Source of the DNA: Romanomermis culicivorax
Taxonomy: Eukaryota > Nematoda > Enoplea > Mermithida > Mermithidae
DNA: 64,000 nt
Assembly: GCA_963922205.1 (NCBI GenBank)
Contig: CAWUHX010000369.1
Location: 124,001 to 188,000, forward strand
Reading direction: 5' to 3'
In this document: positions 23,741 through 35,649 of the stretch, piece by piece
Position numbering within the stretch: the first letter of the stretch is position 1
How the letters are laid out: every line of letters begins with the position of its first letter
The notes under the pieces: model-generated
Told to the model about the DNA's origin: nothing
Database searches by the model: none
The model's input: only the letters and a program-made list of their open reading frames with translations
Translations under genes and position numbers: made by a program

Positions 23741-26230
23741 AAAACTATACAACTTTTTTTAAAACTTTACAGTTTTTTTTGAAAACTATACAACTTTTTC
23801 TTTTAAAATTTTGCAACTTTTTTGGAAAACTTTACAATTTTTTAAGTTTCTTGCATTTTTCTGACAACTTTTAGCTACTTTTAGCTACTTGAAAACTGTC
23901 AATATTTTTTTGAAAACTAAACAACTTTTTTTGAAAACTTTGCAATTTTTTTGAAATTTTAACAATTTTTCGGCACTTTGTGACATTTTTCAGCAACTTT
24001 TTTAAAAACTTTACAACTTTTTTTGAAAACTTTACAATTTTTCAAGTTTCTTGCATCTTTCTGACAACTTTTAGCTACTTTTTTTGAAAATTTTGCAATT
24101 TTTTTTTGAAATTTGTACAATTTTTTTGGCACTTTGTGACATTTTTCAGCAACTTTTTTAAAAACTTTACAACTTTTTTTGAAAACTTTACAATTTTTCA
24201 ACTTTCTTGCATCTTTCTGACAACTTCTAGCTACTTTTTTTGAAAACTTTGCAACCTTTTTTGAAAACTTTGCAATTTTTTTGAAATTTTTACAATTTTT
24301 CGGAACTTTGTGACATTTTTCAGCAACTTTTTTAAAAAACTTTACAACCTTTTTTGAAAACTTTACATTTTTTTTTTGAAAACTATACAAGTTTTTTTTT
24401 GAAATTTTTACATTTTTTTTGGAAACCTTTACAATTTTTTTCAACTTTCTTGCATCTTTCTGACAACTTTGAGCTCCTTTTTTTTGAAAATTTTGCAACG
24501 TTTTTTGAAAACTTTGCAATTTTTTTGAAATTTTTACATTTTTTTTGGAAACCTTTACAATTTTTTTCTACTTTCTTGCATCTTTCTGACAACTTTGAGC
24601 TCCTTTTTTTGAAAATTTTGCAACGTTTTTTGAAAACTTTGCAATTTTTTTGAAATTTTTACATTTTTTTGGCACTTTGTGACATTTTTCAGTAACTTTT
24701 TTTAAAAACTTTACAACTTTTTTTGAAAACTTTACATCTTTTTTGAAAACTATACAACTTTTTTTTGAAATTTTTACAACTTTTTTGGAAAACTTCACAA
24801 TTTTTTCAACTTTCTTGCATCTGTCTGTCAACTTCTAGCTACTTTTTTTTTAAACTTTGCAACTTTTTTGAAAACCTTGCAACTTTTTTGAAATTTTTAC
24901 AATTTTTTTGGCAAAAAAAAACTTTATTATAAAAAAAAATTTTTACAAAAATCCAATTTTTTTACAAAAAAATTAATTTTCACAAAGATAATTTAATTTT
25001 TGTTTCAAAAAAATTCAATTTTTGTAGAGAAAATTAAATTTTTTTTAGAAACAATCCAATGTTTGTAGTAAAAATTTTAATTTTTGTATAAAAAAATTTT
25101 ATTTTTGTACAAGAAAATTTATTTTTAGTATAAAAAAATTCAACTCATGCAAAAAAATTTAATCTGAAAAAAAATTTAATTCTTCAACAAGAAAATTTAA
25201 TTTTTTTACAAAAAAAACTAATTTTTACAAAGAAAATTTAATTTTCGTCCAAAAAATTTAATTTAAAAAAAAAATTTGATTTTTCAACAAGAAAATTCAA
25301 TTTTTTTACAAAAAAAATTAATTTTCACAAAGATAATTTAATTTTTGTTTGAAAATAATTCAACTTTTGTAGAGAAAAATTAAATTTTTTAGAAAAAATC
25401 CAATGTTTGTAGTATAAATTTTAATTTTTGTATAGAAAAATTTTTTTTTGTACAAAAGAATTTAATTTTAGTATAAAAAAATTTAACTCTCATGCAAAAA
25501 AATTTAATTTTTCAACAAGAAAATTTAATTTTTAAACAAGAAAATTTAACTTTTTTAAAAAAAACTAATTTTTACAAAGAAAATTTAATTTTTGTCCAAA
25601 AAATTTTATTTAAAAAAGAATTTGATTTTTCAACAAGAAAATTCAATTTTTTTAGAAACAATCCAATGTTTGTAGTAAAAATTTTAATTTTGTATAAAAA
25701 ATTTTATTTTTGTACAAAAAAATTTAATTTTAGTATAAAAAAATTTAACTCTGATGCAAAAAAATTTAATCTAAAAAAAATTTAATTTTTCAACAAAAAA
25801 ATTTAATTTTTTTACAAAAAAATTAATTTTCAGAAAAAAAATTTAATTGTTGTCCAAAAAATTTTATTTAAAAAAGAATTTGATTTTTCTATAAACAAAT
25901 TTAATTTTTGTACCAAAAAATTTAATTTTGGTATAAAAAAATTTAACTCTTATGCAAAAAATTTAATCTAAAAAAAAATTTGATTTTTCAACAAAAAAAT
26001 TCAATTTTTGTATAGAAAAATTTAATTTTTTACAAAAAAAATTTAATTTCTATACAAAAAAATTCAATTTTTTTAAATTTACTTTTCACAGAGAAATTTT
26101 AATTTTTGTGAGAAAAAAATTTAATTTTTGTAGAAAAAAATTAAATCTTTTTAGAAATAATTTAATTTTTGTAGTGAAAAATTTAATTTTTGTAAAAAAT
26201 TTACGAAAAAATTTGAATTTAAAAAAATTG
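23741..26230. repeat. segmental copy of 9.55-11.79 kb
   Basis: 23741-24910 is the reversed GTTGTAAAG family and 24911-26230 the AATTTAATTTTT family, in the same order as 9.55-11.79 kb and nearly identical at the right edge (TTTTCACAGAGAAA at 11641 and 26083). The copy stops at about 23750, before the part that carries the peptide-like exon at 9.2 kb. Confidence 0.75.
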
Positions 26231-26240
26231 TTTTGCTTAC

Positions 26241-26328
26241 CATTACGATTTGCAATTGTTTCAATATCGACAAATAATATTAAACCCAAAAATATTTTTA
26301 ACAATAAACTTCTAACTATAAAAGTCAT
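26241..26328 (-). CDS. orphan signal-peptide exon, related to the peptide genes
   Basis: The minus strand reads ATGACTTTTATAGTTAGAAG and continues for 29 codons plus one base to a consensus GTAAGC donor. The product is a signal peptide (MTFIVRSLLLKIFLGLILFV) followed by DIETIANRN. It starts MTF and ends in phase 1, exactly like exon 1 of the peptide genes at 20 and 28 kb. No following exon was found downstream (lower coordinates), only repeats to 23.7 kb. The homologous block at 9-12 kb lacks this exon but has a peptide-like exon with a matching phase-1 acceptor at 9296. It is therefore either the first exon of a gene with a missing partner or a relic. Confidence 0.45.
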
Positions 26329-26380
26329 ATTTAATTTTCCAATGTAGAATACAAAATTGAATGAAACTTTAAAAAATAAA

Positions 26381-26700
26381 ATTTTAGATGATTCAAAAAC
26401 ACTTTTACTTGGAATTTTTGAAATTCTAATTTTGATAGGAAAACTTACAAATGAAAATTTTTCACACATCACTGTTGGAAGCTTGGAAAAAAAGTTTTCA
26501 CGAAAAAAGCTCCTAAAAGGGATCAGAAAATTCCAGAAAGTTGTGAAAAGTTCTAAAGTTTTAAACAAAAGTTGTAAAGTTTTCAAAAAAAATTGTGAAG
26601 TTTCAAAAAAATTGTAAAGTTTTAAAAAAACTTTGTAAAGTTTTCAAAAAAAGTTGTGAAGTTTTTGAAAAAAGTTGTTGAAAGTTTTAAAAAGAGTTGT
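26381..26700. other. flank of the orphan signal exon
   Basis: This is the duplicate of 11787-12120. On the minus strand it contains ATGTGTGAAAAATTTTCATTT followed by GTAAGT, a possible tiny upstream exon; in the other copy the donor is GCAAGT. No firm gene call is made. Confidence 0.3.
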
Positions 26701-27900
26701 CGATTGATATGTATTTTGTTAAGTTTAATGCTGTTTTTAACTATAAAAGTTTTGAAATTGTAATTTTGTCATGATACACGTATAATTAGAATGTTTAATT
26801 AGTCATATCTCAATCAAAACTTAAACCATTGAAATCAAAATACAACTGTTCGATTTGATTTAAAGAGATCTATCAAATGAAGTATCTCTTATTAGGCTTA
26901 AACGTAATTTTCGACCATAAAATTGAGAAATTGTAATACTGTAAAAATACATAAATTATCAAAATGTTTAACTTGTCTTCTATCAACTAAAAATTAAGAT
27001 AAAAAAATGAAAGTAAAATAGTTGGGTTCAATTTGATGAGATCTATCGATTGATATGTAATTTGTTAAGATTAATTTGGTTTTTATCTATTAAAATTTTA
27101 AAATTGTATTTTTTCACAATACGCATATAATCAAAATGTTTAACTTGTCCTCTCTCAATTAAAAATTAAGCTAGAAAAATAAAAATATAATAGTTGGATT
27201 CAATTCAATGAGATCTATTGATTGATATGTATTTCGTCAAGATTAATGCTGTTTTTAACTATAAAAAGTTCAAAAGTGTATTTTTGTCACAATACATGTT
27301 TAATCAAAAAGTTTAATCGATCATATCTCAATCAAAACTTAAACCAGTGAAATCAAAGTATAACTGTTCGATTTGATTTAAAGAGATCTATCGAATGAAG
27401 TATCTTTTATTAGGCTTAAATGTAAGTTTTGACCCATAAAATTGGGAAATTGTAATACTGTCAAAATACGTAATTTATCATAATGTTTAATTGTTGTATC
27501 TCAATTAAAATTTAAAGTATAAACATAAAATTATAATAGTTGGATTCAATTTAACGAGATCTATTGATTGATATGTAATTTGTAAGGATTAGTTTGGTTT
27601 TTAACTATTAAAATTTTAAAATTGTATTTTTGTCATGATACACGTATAATCAAATGGTTTAATCGATCATATCTCAATCAAAACTTAAACCAGAGAAATC
27701 AATGTATAACTGTTCGATTTCATTCAAAAAGATCTATCAAATGAAGTATCTTTAATTAGGCTTAAATGCATTTTTTGACCATCAAAACTGTGAAATAAAT
27801 TATCAAAATTTTTAACTTGTCATATTTAAATTAAAAAATAAGTTGAAAAACCAAAATATAATAATTTAATTAAATTTGATTAGATCTGTTAATTGATTTG
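26701..27900. repeat. ~173-bp satellite (CATATCTCAATCAAAA family), block 2
   Basis: Diverged units with ATATCTCAATCAAAACTTAAACC and GATCTATCGATTGATATGT, matching the right part of 17.3-19.7 kb. It lies immediately 3' of peptide gene B, as block 1 lies 3' of gene A. Confidence 0.8.
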
Positions 27901-28022
27901 TGTTTCATTAGATATACATATTAGATATAAATGTACTGATGTACAAACTTTCTTCAAAATTCATTATAACGAAATCAAAAAAAATTTGTTTTTTTCATTT
28001 TTTTTTAATTTTTCTATTTTAA

Positions 28023-28300
28023 TCATAATCCATGCACAATTTCACCATGCCGACCGATGCAGCACCCGGTCATCAAATTACAATTTATATCAAAAAGTTC
28101 TGTTTTCTGGAAGCATTCAATTTGATTTTCGCACGGTACTTCGCAGTTTCCTAAAAAAATCAAATTTAATTTTTAAATTAATCAAAATTTTTGTAAATCA
28201 TACTCCGATGAATAATATACGGCAATGTTGGCAAAATAGACGCTTCCGTGATTGTTACAATTGAGAAAAATAAAATTGTAAAAAGTTTTACAAAAGTCAT
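28023..28300 (-). CDS. secreted six-cysteine peptide precursor, copy B
   Basis: Exon 1 is 28300-28204, the 53-nt intron 28203-28151 and exon 2 28150-28023, the same structure as copy A 8198 bp to the left. The precursor is again 74 residues with an identical 41-residue C-terminal exon product. Coding differences from copy A are two replacements in the propeptide (SH to PY before IIHR) and five silent third-position changes, two of them in the mature part. That pattern suggests the mature peptide is under purifying selection on this strand, although the counts are small. An in-frame upstream ATG at 28423 exists. Function is unknown; export and dibasic processing are inferred from the signal peptide and the Arg-Arg at the splice junction. 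Confidence 0.7.
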
Positions 28301-28510
28301 TGTTGTTGGATAGGGTGCGGGAAAATGTACGCTTCTCACAAGCTTGCTTAGAATTGAAAATCTATAAAATGTATAAAATGAATAATTTATAAGTCTTGCC
28401 AGAAAAATTGTATTTCGAAGCATTGATCATGACAAATGCATTAAGCCGTGAAAGTTTGTATACAAAATCAATTTACAATATTCCAAATGTATTAAAATTA
28501 TGTATAAAAA

Positions 28511-28541
<31 letters not shown>

Positions 28542-28760
28542 GTAAATAAATAAAAATTGATAAAAAATATAAAAAATCAATAAAAATAAAAAACAATAAA
28601 AAAATTAATAAAATTAAAAAAAATAAAAAACTATAGTACATACTAGTGATATGCGTCAAAAAGTATACCAACAAATCACAAGTCGCAAACCAAACATAGC
28701 ACCGGGAACAAACCATCCTCTCCATAGAAAATAGAAACAATGACTAGACACACTTTTGTT
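28301..28760. promoter_or_regulatory. 5' flank of peptide gene B
   Basis: Nearly identical to 20103-20600, including TACTAGTGATATGCG and the 22-bp word at 28687-28708. Regulatory function is inferred from conservation with the flank of gene A. Confidence 0.4.
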
Positions 28761-31700
28761 GCAAATTTAAACTGAAAATGTTGTAAAGCAATGTTGTAAA
28801 GTGTTGAAAAACAAACTTTACAAAAAATTGCAAAATTTCTGGATGTAAATAGTTGTCAAAAATTGATATAAGTTTAAAAGAAAAGCTTGCCAAAAGTTGT
28901 CAAAAATTGGTAAAAAGGTTGTAAAGTTGTTTAAAAAATTGTAAAGTTTTCAAAAAAAATTGCTGAAAGTTGTCAGAAATTGCTAAAAAAGTTGTAAAGT
29001 TATCAAAAAAGTTGTAAAGTTTTCAAAAAAAGGTTACCAAAAGTTGTCAAAAATTATTAAAAAAGTTGAAAAGTTTTCAAAAAAGTTATAAAGTTGGCAA
29101 AAAAAGTTGCTGAAAGTAGTCAGACAATGCTGAAAAAAATGTATAATTTTAAAAAAAATTGACAAAAGTTGTCACAAATTGCCAAAACTTCTCACAAATT
29201 GTCAAAAAAGGTTGTAAAGTTTCAAAAAAACGGTTCCCAAAAGTTATCAGAAATTACTAAAAAAGTTGTAAAGTTCTTTAAAAAGTTGTAAAGTTTCAAA
29301 AATAAAGTTCCCAAAAGTTATCAGAAATTACTAAAAAAGTTGTAAAGTTTTGAAAAAAAGGTTCCCAAAAGTTATCAGAAATTACTAAAAAAGTTGTAAA
29401 GTTCCAAAAAAAAGGTTCCCAAAAGTTATAAGAAATTACTAAAAAAGTTGTAAAGTTTTTGAAAAAAAGTTCCAGGAGTCGTCAAAAAAGTTGTTAAAGT
29501 TGTAAAGTTCTCCAACAAAGTTGTAAAGTTTTCAAAAACAAGTTTCCAAAAGCTGTTAGATATTGTCAAAAAAGTTGCTAAGGATTCCGCAAAGTTGTAG
29601 AGTTTTCAAAAAAAAGTAGTGAAAAATTGCTGAAATTTCCAAAAAAATGTCGAAAATTTCCAAAAAATTTATAGAGAGTTGTAAAGTTCTCAAAAAAGTT
29701 CTGAAGTTTTAAAAAACAAAGTTGCCAAAACTTGTCAGGAATTGCTAAAAAAGTTGTAAAGTTTGAAAAAAAGTTGCTGAATGTAGTCAGACATCACCAA
29801 AAAAGTTGTAAAAAATTTCGGAAAAATGTAAAATTAGAAAAAAAAATTGTCAAAAGTTGACAGAAATTGAAAAAAGTTCTCAGAAATTGTCGAAAAATGT
29901 TGTAAAATTCTCAAAAATGATGTGCGGTTTTAAAAAAAAACGTTGCCAAAAATTGTCAGAAATTTCTAAAAAAGTTGTCAAGTTTTTAAAAGTATTGTGG
30001 GCTTTTCAAAAAAAGATTCCCAAAACTTGTAAAAATTACTAAAAAAGTTGTAAAGTTGTTTAAAAAATTGTAAAGTTTTCAAAAAATTGCAAAATTTCTG
30101 GATGTAGATTGTTGTCAAAAATTGCCATAAGTTTCAAAAAAATTGCCAAAAGTTGTCAAAAATTGCTGAAAAGGTTGTAAAATTGTTTTAAAAATTGTAA
30201 AGTTTTCAAAAAAAGTTGCTGAAAGTTGTCAGAAATTGCCAAAAAAATTATAAAATTCTCAAAAATGTTGTGGGGTTTTCAAAAAAAAATTGCCAAAAGT
30301 TGTCAAAAATTACTAAAAAAAACTTGTAAAGTTCTTTAAAAAGTTGTAAAGTTCGCAAAAAAAGTTTCCGAAAGTAGTTAGACATTGCCAAAAAAGTTGT
30401 AAACAATTGCAAAAAAATGTCAAATTTTGAAAAAAAATTGCCAAAAATTGTCACAAATTGCCGAAAGTTCTCAGAAATTGTCGAAAAATGTTGTAAAGTT
30501 CTCAAGAATGATGTGCGGTTTCCAAAAAAACATTCCCAAACTTGTCAAAAATTACTAAAAAAGTTGTAAAGTTGTTTAAAAAGTTTTCAAGTTTTCAAAA
30601 AAAGTTGATGAAAGTTATCGGAAATTTCCAGAAAAGTTGCAAAGTTATCCAAAAATGTTTGAGAAAATTGTAAAGCTGTGGCCAAGAAATTTGTAAAAAA
30701 TTGTAAAGTTGTTCAGAAAGTTCTCCAAAATAGTGTCAAAAAGTTGTAAAGTTTTAAAGAAGTTTTTGAAAATTGTTAAAAAAGTGTCAAAATTTCCTAC
30801 AAAATTAAGGAAATTTTTGAAAGAAAATTGTAAAAAGTTGTAAAGTTGTGCAAAACAATGTCGAAGAGTTGTAAAGTTTGAAGAAAATTAATCGAAAATT
30901 GTTGGCATTGTAGAGAAAAATGTTTGAAAAATTTGTCCAAAAGTGTCCAGAAAAGATGTAAAAAGTTGTAAAGTTGTTCAAAAAGTTGTAAATTTTTCGA
31001 AAAAAAATTGCAAAAAGTTGTAAAGTTTCAAGACAATTTGTTGAAAATTGTTGACAAAGTGTCCAAAAGTTGTCAAAATTGCATAAAAAATTATAGAAAT
31101 TCCCAAAAAAAGTTGTTAAAACTTTAGCAAAAATTACCAAAAACTTATAAAAAATTGTAATGCTGCCCAAGAAATTGTCCAGAAAATTGTCGAAAATGGC
31201 CAAAAAGTTGCGAAATTGTCCAACAATGTGTTAAAAAATTTTAAAGCTGTGGCCAATTATGTTTTAAAAAATTGTAAAGTTGTTCAAAAAATTTTTGAAA
31301 TTGTGAAAAATCTGTAAATTTTAGTAAAAAAAAATTGCCAAAAGTTGTAAAGTTTTGAGAAACGTTTTTGAAAATTGTCAAAATTTCGTACAAAATTGTC
31401 AAGATTTTTGAGGAAAAATTTTGAAAAATTGTAAAGTTTTTCAAAACATTGACAAAAAGTTGCAAAGTTTGAAAAAAAGTCATCAAAAATTGCTGACATT
31501 CCCTAGAAAAATGTTTAAAGTTGTTAAAAAAGTTGTCGTTAAGTGTTGGGAAAAATGCGAAAAATTGTAAAGTTTTTGAAAAAGTTTGAAAAAAAGTTGT
31601 TGAAAATTGTTGACAAAGTGCCAAAAAGTTGTCAAAATCGCATAAAAAATTATCAAAATCTCCAAAAAAAGTTGTAAAGACTTGTCAAAGATTAGCAAAA

Positions 31701-32370
31701 ACTTAAAAAAAGTTTTAATGCTGTCAAAGAAACAGTCCAAAAAGTTGTCCAAAAATGGCCAAAAAGTTGCAAAGTTGTCCAAAAAAGTGTAAAAAATTGT
31801 AAAGTTGTGACCAAGGAACTTTTTGAAATGTTGTAAAGTTGTTCAACAAATTCTCAAAAATGTTCTAAAAAATTGTAAAGTTTAAAAAAAAAAGTAACTA
31901 AAAGTTGTCAGAAAGATCCGAAAAACTTGTAAAAACTTGTAAAGTTTCCAAAAAGAGCCGTTAAAATTTGCCGAAATTTGTTAAAAAATGAGTAAAAAGT
32001 TGTAAACTTCTCCAAACAGTTGTGAAGTTTTCAAAGAGAGTTGCTGAAAGTTGCCACAAATTGTCAAAAAAAGTTGTAAAAATTTTACAAAAAATTGTAA
32101 AATTTTCGCACAAAATGTAAAAAAAAGTTCTGAAAATTTTAAAAGAAGGTTGTAGATTTTTCAAAATAGATTGTAAACTTTTTTAAAAAGCTTGTAAAAT
32201 TTTAAAAAAAAAGTGAAGTTTTCAAAAAACTTGTAAACCTTTCAAAAAAAGTTGTAAACTTTTCAAAAAAATCCCAAAATCTGTAAAAATTGATGAAAAA
32301 ATTTTTTAAAAAGTGTAAAGTTTTCCAAATAGATGTAAAGTTTTTGGAAAAAAGTTGCAGATTACTACAA
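28761..32370. repeat. GTTGTAAAG / TTGTCAGAAATT word repeat, copy 3
   Basis: Colinear in parts with 20.6-23.7 kb: for example the AGCTGTTAGATATTGTC units at 29540, and the stretches from 30.66 kb matching those from 23.24 kb. No gene was seen. Confidence 0.8.
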
Positions 32371-32381
32371 TACACATGCAA

Positions 32382-32403
32382 AAACCAAACATAGCACCGG
32401 GAA
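32382..32403 (-). repeat. conserved 22-bp word, site 5
   Basis: Same core as at 2323-2344, with a shared right side (GCATG shortly after), downstream of the unrecognised secreted-protein gene. Role unknown. Confidence 0.65.
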
Positions 32404-32610
32404 CTTAATGTAATAACAAACCAGGCTTGTTCGAATCAATAAGAGTGTAAATGTGTCGAATTGTAAACCAATTTTACAATTTTTATTTTTTCTTTTTTTC
32501 TTTCATCACTTAACATTTCTTAATTTGATTTGATGTTTTGGAACTTGAAAAAACCAACTTTTATGAAAAGAGAAATTGAATCAGGTCAACGAATCTAAAA
32601 TCAATCAACT

Positions 32611-32616
32611 TTTATT
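32611..32616 (-). terminator. candidate polyadenylation signal of the 245-residue protein gene
   Basis: AATAAA on the minus strand, about 330 nt after the stop codon at 32948. The 3' UTR in between contains long C/G runs at about 32755-32885. Confidence 0.4.
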
Positions 32617-32947
32617 CGAACAAATATTTTCACCAAAAAATCGGGCGAAACGCGTCTAAAAACTTGCCGAAGCGACTATATCTATATATACAATATATAT
32701 GAAAGCTTTTGTACCCTTTAGTATGAAAAAGGATTTTCAAACATACATGCGCATAGGGGGGTAGGAGGGGGGAAACCCCTTACCTGAAACCCTGGCCACG
32801 CCCCCCTGGCTCAAAAAATCATCAAACACCTACCTGAACTTAAACTTTTTTTTTGCTAACCTACCCCCCCCCCCCCTAACCCCCTGGGTAAAAAGTCCAA
32901 GGACCCCCCTCTGGAAAATTCTTGCCTTGCATGTCTGTTTTCAAAAA

Positions 32948-35595
32948 TCACATGTCGAGGGCCAACTCGGCTATAACTGCAGACCCGGGCTGCGTTTGGT
33001 CTTGAGTCGGGACCTGCCCATTTTGATCTTGGGGTTGGACTTCGGCCGCCTCGTTCGTATCTTCCCCGTGCGTAGAAGAAGCAGCTGCATTGGCCTTGTC
33101 CCAAATTTTCAACAAATCTTCGTCGGATAGCGAACGAATGTCCGTCAAACTGCCCGGCAAGAAAATGGGCACTTCGTTGATGCGGACGCGATTGGTACGG
33201 CGCCAGTTGCCCAATAGGCCTAGGGCGTTGATGGGCCGGATTTGGCACGTCATGGCCACGTCCATGTCATTTGGGAATTGGAGGTATTCGCCGTAGCCGG
33301 TGAACGTGCCGCTGACGCGTAGATTTAGGATGGCGCGGCTTTCTTGACCCGGGGCGTCAACCTATGCAAAAGTTGGGGGTTTTAAAATTTGTTTTAAAAT
33401 TTCAAAAAGTTCCAAAAAAATTTTTAAATTTAAAAAAAATGTTTAAAATAATTTCAAACTTTTGAAAAACGTTTTAAAATGTATGGTTTGAAAGCTTTTT
33501 TTCTGCAAAAAATAGGTTTTTTGGATCAATATGTCGTATTACAAAAGTTTACAACCCTTTTGAACTTGCTAAACACAAATTTAGAACACAAGTTTTGTTC
33601 CATTGTCTAGAATGCAATGAGATCTTTCGATTGATATGTATTTTGATAGGGATTAAAAAACAATCATAATGGTCAAAAATGATAACATAAATTGGAAGAT
33701 TTATTGTCGCATATATCATGAAAATATTAAACTGATCATATCTCAATCAAAAAAAAAAGATTACAAGATCAAAAAACCCCTGCCAGATTCAATTCAATGA
33801 GATCTATCGATTGATATGAATTTCGTTGATCTTAAATGAGAATTCTGAAAAATGGAACTATAAAATTGAAATATAGCCACAATATGTACGATACAAAAAG
33901 TTTCACGAGCCATATCTCAATCAAAAATCAAGGTAGAACAATAAAAATATAACAGTTTAATTCGATTTGATGAGATCTATCGATTGATATGTATTTTTTC
34001 AAGTTTAATTGACAATTTAGACGATTGGAACTATAGAATTTTATGATAGTCGCAATACATACAATGCAAAAAGTTTGATAGACCATATCTCAATCAAAAA
34101 TCAAGGTAGAAAAATAAAAATATAACAGTTCAAATCGATTTGATAAGATCTATGCATTGATATGTATTTTTCTAAGTTTAATTGAGAATTCGGACGATTG
34201 GAACTATAGAATTTTATGATAGTCGCAATACATACAATGCAAAAAGTTTGATAGACCATATCTCAATCAAAAATCAAGGTAGAAAAATAAAAATATAACA
34301 GTTTAATTCGATTTGATGAGGTCTATCCATTGATATGTCTTTTTCTAAGTTTAATATAGAATTTGGACGATTGGAACTATAGATTTATGGGTTGGTCGCA
34401 ATATGTACAATATGATATATTTAACAGGTTGTATCTCAATCAAAAATGAAGTTGAAGAAATCAAATTAGGACTGTTTAATTGGATTTAACAAGATCTATT
34501 AATTGATATGTATTTTGTTATGCTTAACAGATGTTTACACACCTTAAACTTTAGAATTGTGTAATTATCACAAAAAGTGTATGGTCAAAATTTTTGACTC
34601 ATCATATCTCAAATAAAAATGAAGTTAGAAAAATCAAATTAAGACTATTTAATTGGATTTAACAAGATCTATCGATTGGTATGTTTTTTGCAATGCTTAA
34701 GATACTTTTAGACACTTTAAACTCTAGAAATGTGCAATTGTTGTAAAAAGCCTACAGTCAAAATTTATGACTGATCATATCTCGATCAAAAATGGAGTTG
34801 AAGAAATCAAATTAAGACTATTTAATTGGATTTAACAAGATCTATCTATTGGTATGTCTTTTGCTATGCTTAACATATGTTTACTCACTTTAAACTTTAG
34901 AATTGTGTAGTTATCATAAAAAGCGTATGGTCAAAATCTTTGACTGATCATATCTCGATCAAAAATTAAGTTTGAAAAATTAAAATAGAACTGTTTTATT
35001 GGATTTAACAAGATCTATCGATTGGTATGTTTTTTATCATGATTAAAATTCATTTACACCATGTACACAAATTGTCATAAAAACTATATAGTCAAAATTT
35101 TTGACTGGTCGTATCTTGATCAAAAATCAAGTTGGAAAAATGAAAATAGAACTGTTTGATTTGAATCATCAAGATCTATACATTGATATCAAAAATTATA
35201 ATCAAACTGCCTCACCCAACAATTCAGTTCATATTGCCGCCTGTCGTCATTATTCGTTCCTTGACCGTCGTTCCATTGGAACGGTTCGTACCACCTCAGT
35301 CGAAAATTGTAGGACAAAGTGATCAGGCGATTTAAGGCTCTCAAGTTACCCCTAATTTGTTTATAGCCCACTATGCTGATCAAAGCCCTTTGGACCGGTC
35401 GAGGCGGTCCCGTAGCCGTATTTTGACCTTGATCTTGCCTTTTAAATCTGACTTCGGAGTCCTAAAATTTTGTAATAAAAATTATCAAGAAAAGCTCAAA
35501 ATAGAATTTAGACTCACTTGATTCCTCTTGAAACATTGAAAACCTGCAATCCAGAATGTAAAAACGTAGAAAATTGAGCCAAAAATGATCTTCAT
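32948..35595 (-). CDS. unrecognised secreted protein, 245 residues, three exons
   Basis: Exon 1 (35595-35518) encodes a signal peptide (MKIIFGSIFYVFTFWIAG) and ends in a GTGAGT donor. Exon 2 (35461-35216) follows a 56-nt intron. Exon 3 (33361-32948) follows a 1854-bp satellite-filled intron. All junctions are phase 0 and the frame is open throughout. The middle (about residues 50-190) looks like a folded beta-rich domain, with YNFRLRWYEPFQW, a conserved-looking NCW and later TCQIRP; these two cysteines may pair. The last 45 residues are a Q/D/N-rich tail (QPQDQNGQVPTQDQTQPG) ending ALDM. No family is recognised. GAATTTCAG 13 nt upstream of ATG suggests a trans-splice acceptor. Coding GC is far above its surroundings. 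Confidence 0.8.
33370..35210 (-). repeat. ~175-bp satellite inside the second intron of the secreted-protein gene
   Basis: About nine diverged units with CATATCTCAATCAAAAAT and GATCTATCGATTGATATGT, the same family as 17.3-19.7 and 26.7-27.9 kb. They start after about 200 bp of A/T-rich intron and run almost to the 5' splice site. Confidence 0.85.
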
Positions 35596-35614
35596 TTGAT
35601 TAGAGAACCTGAAA
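35596..35614 (-). promoter_or_regulatory. trans-splice-like acceptor before the 245-residue protein
   Basis: TTTCAG lies 13 nt upstream of the start codon on the minus strand (AG at 35610-35609). Either a spliced leader or a 5' UTR exon would join here. Confidence 0.45.
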
Positions 35615-35649
35615 TTCGAAGAGAGTTTGCATACAGTATGACTGAGATG

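Noticed and set aside
32856..33296. Other frames over exon 3 of the 245-residue protein
   Set aside because: Only the frame joined by the phase-0 splice from exon 2 continues the upstream coding sequence and ends at a sensible stop.
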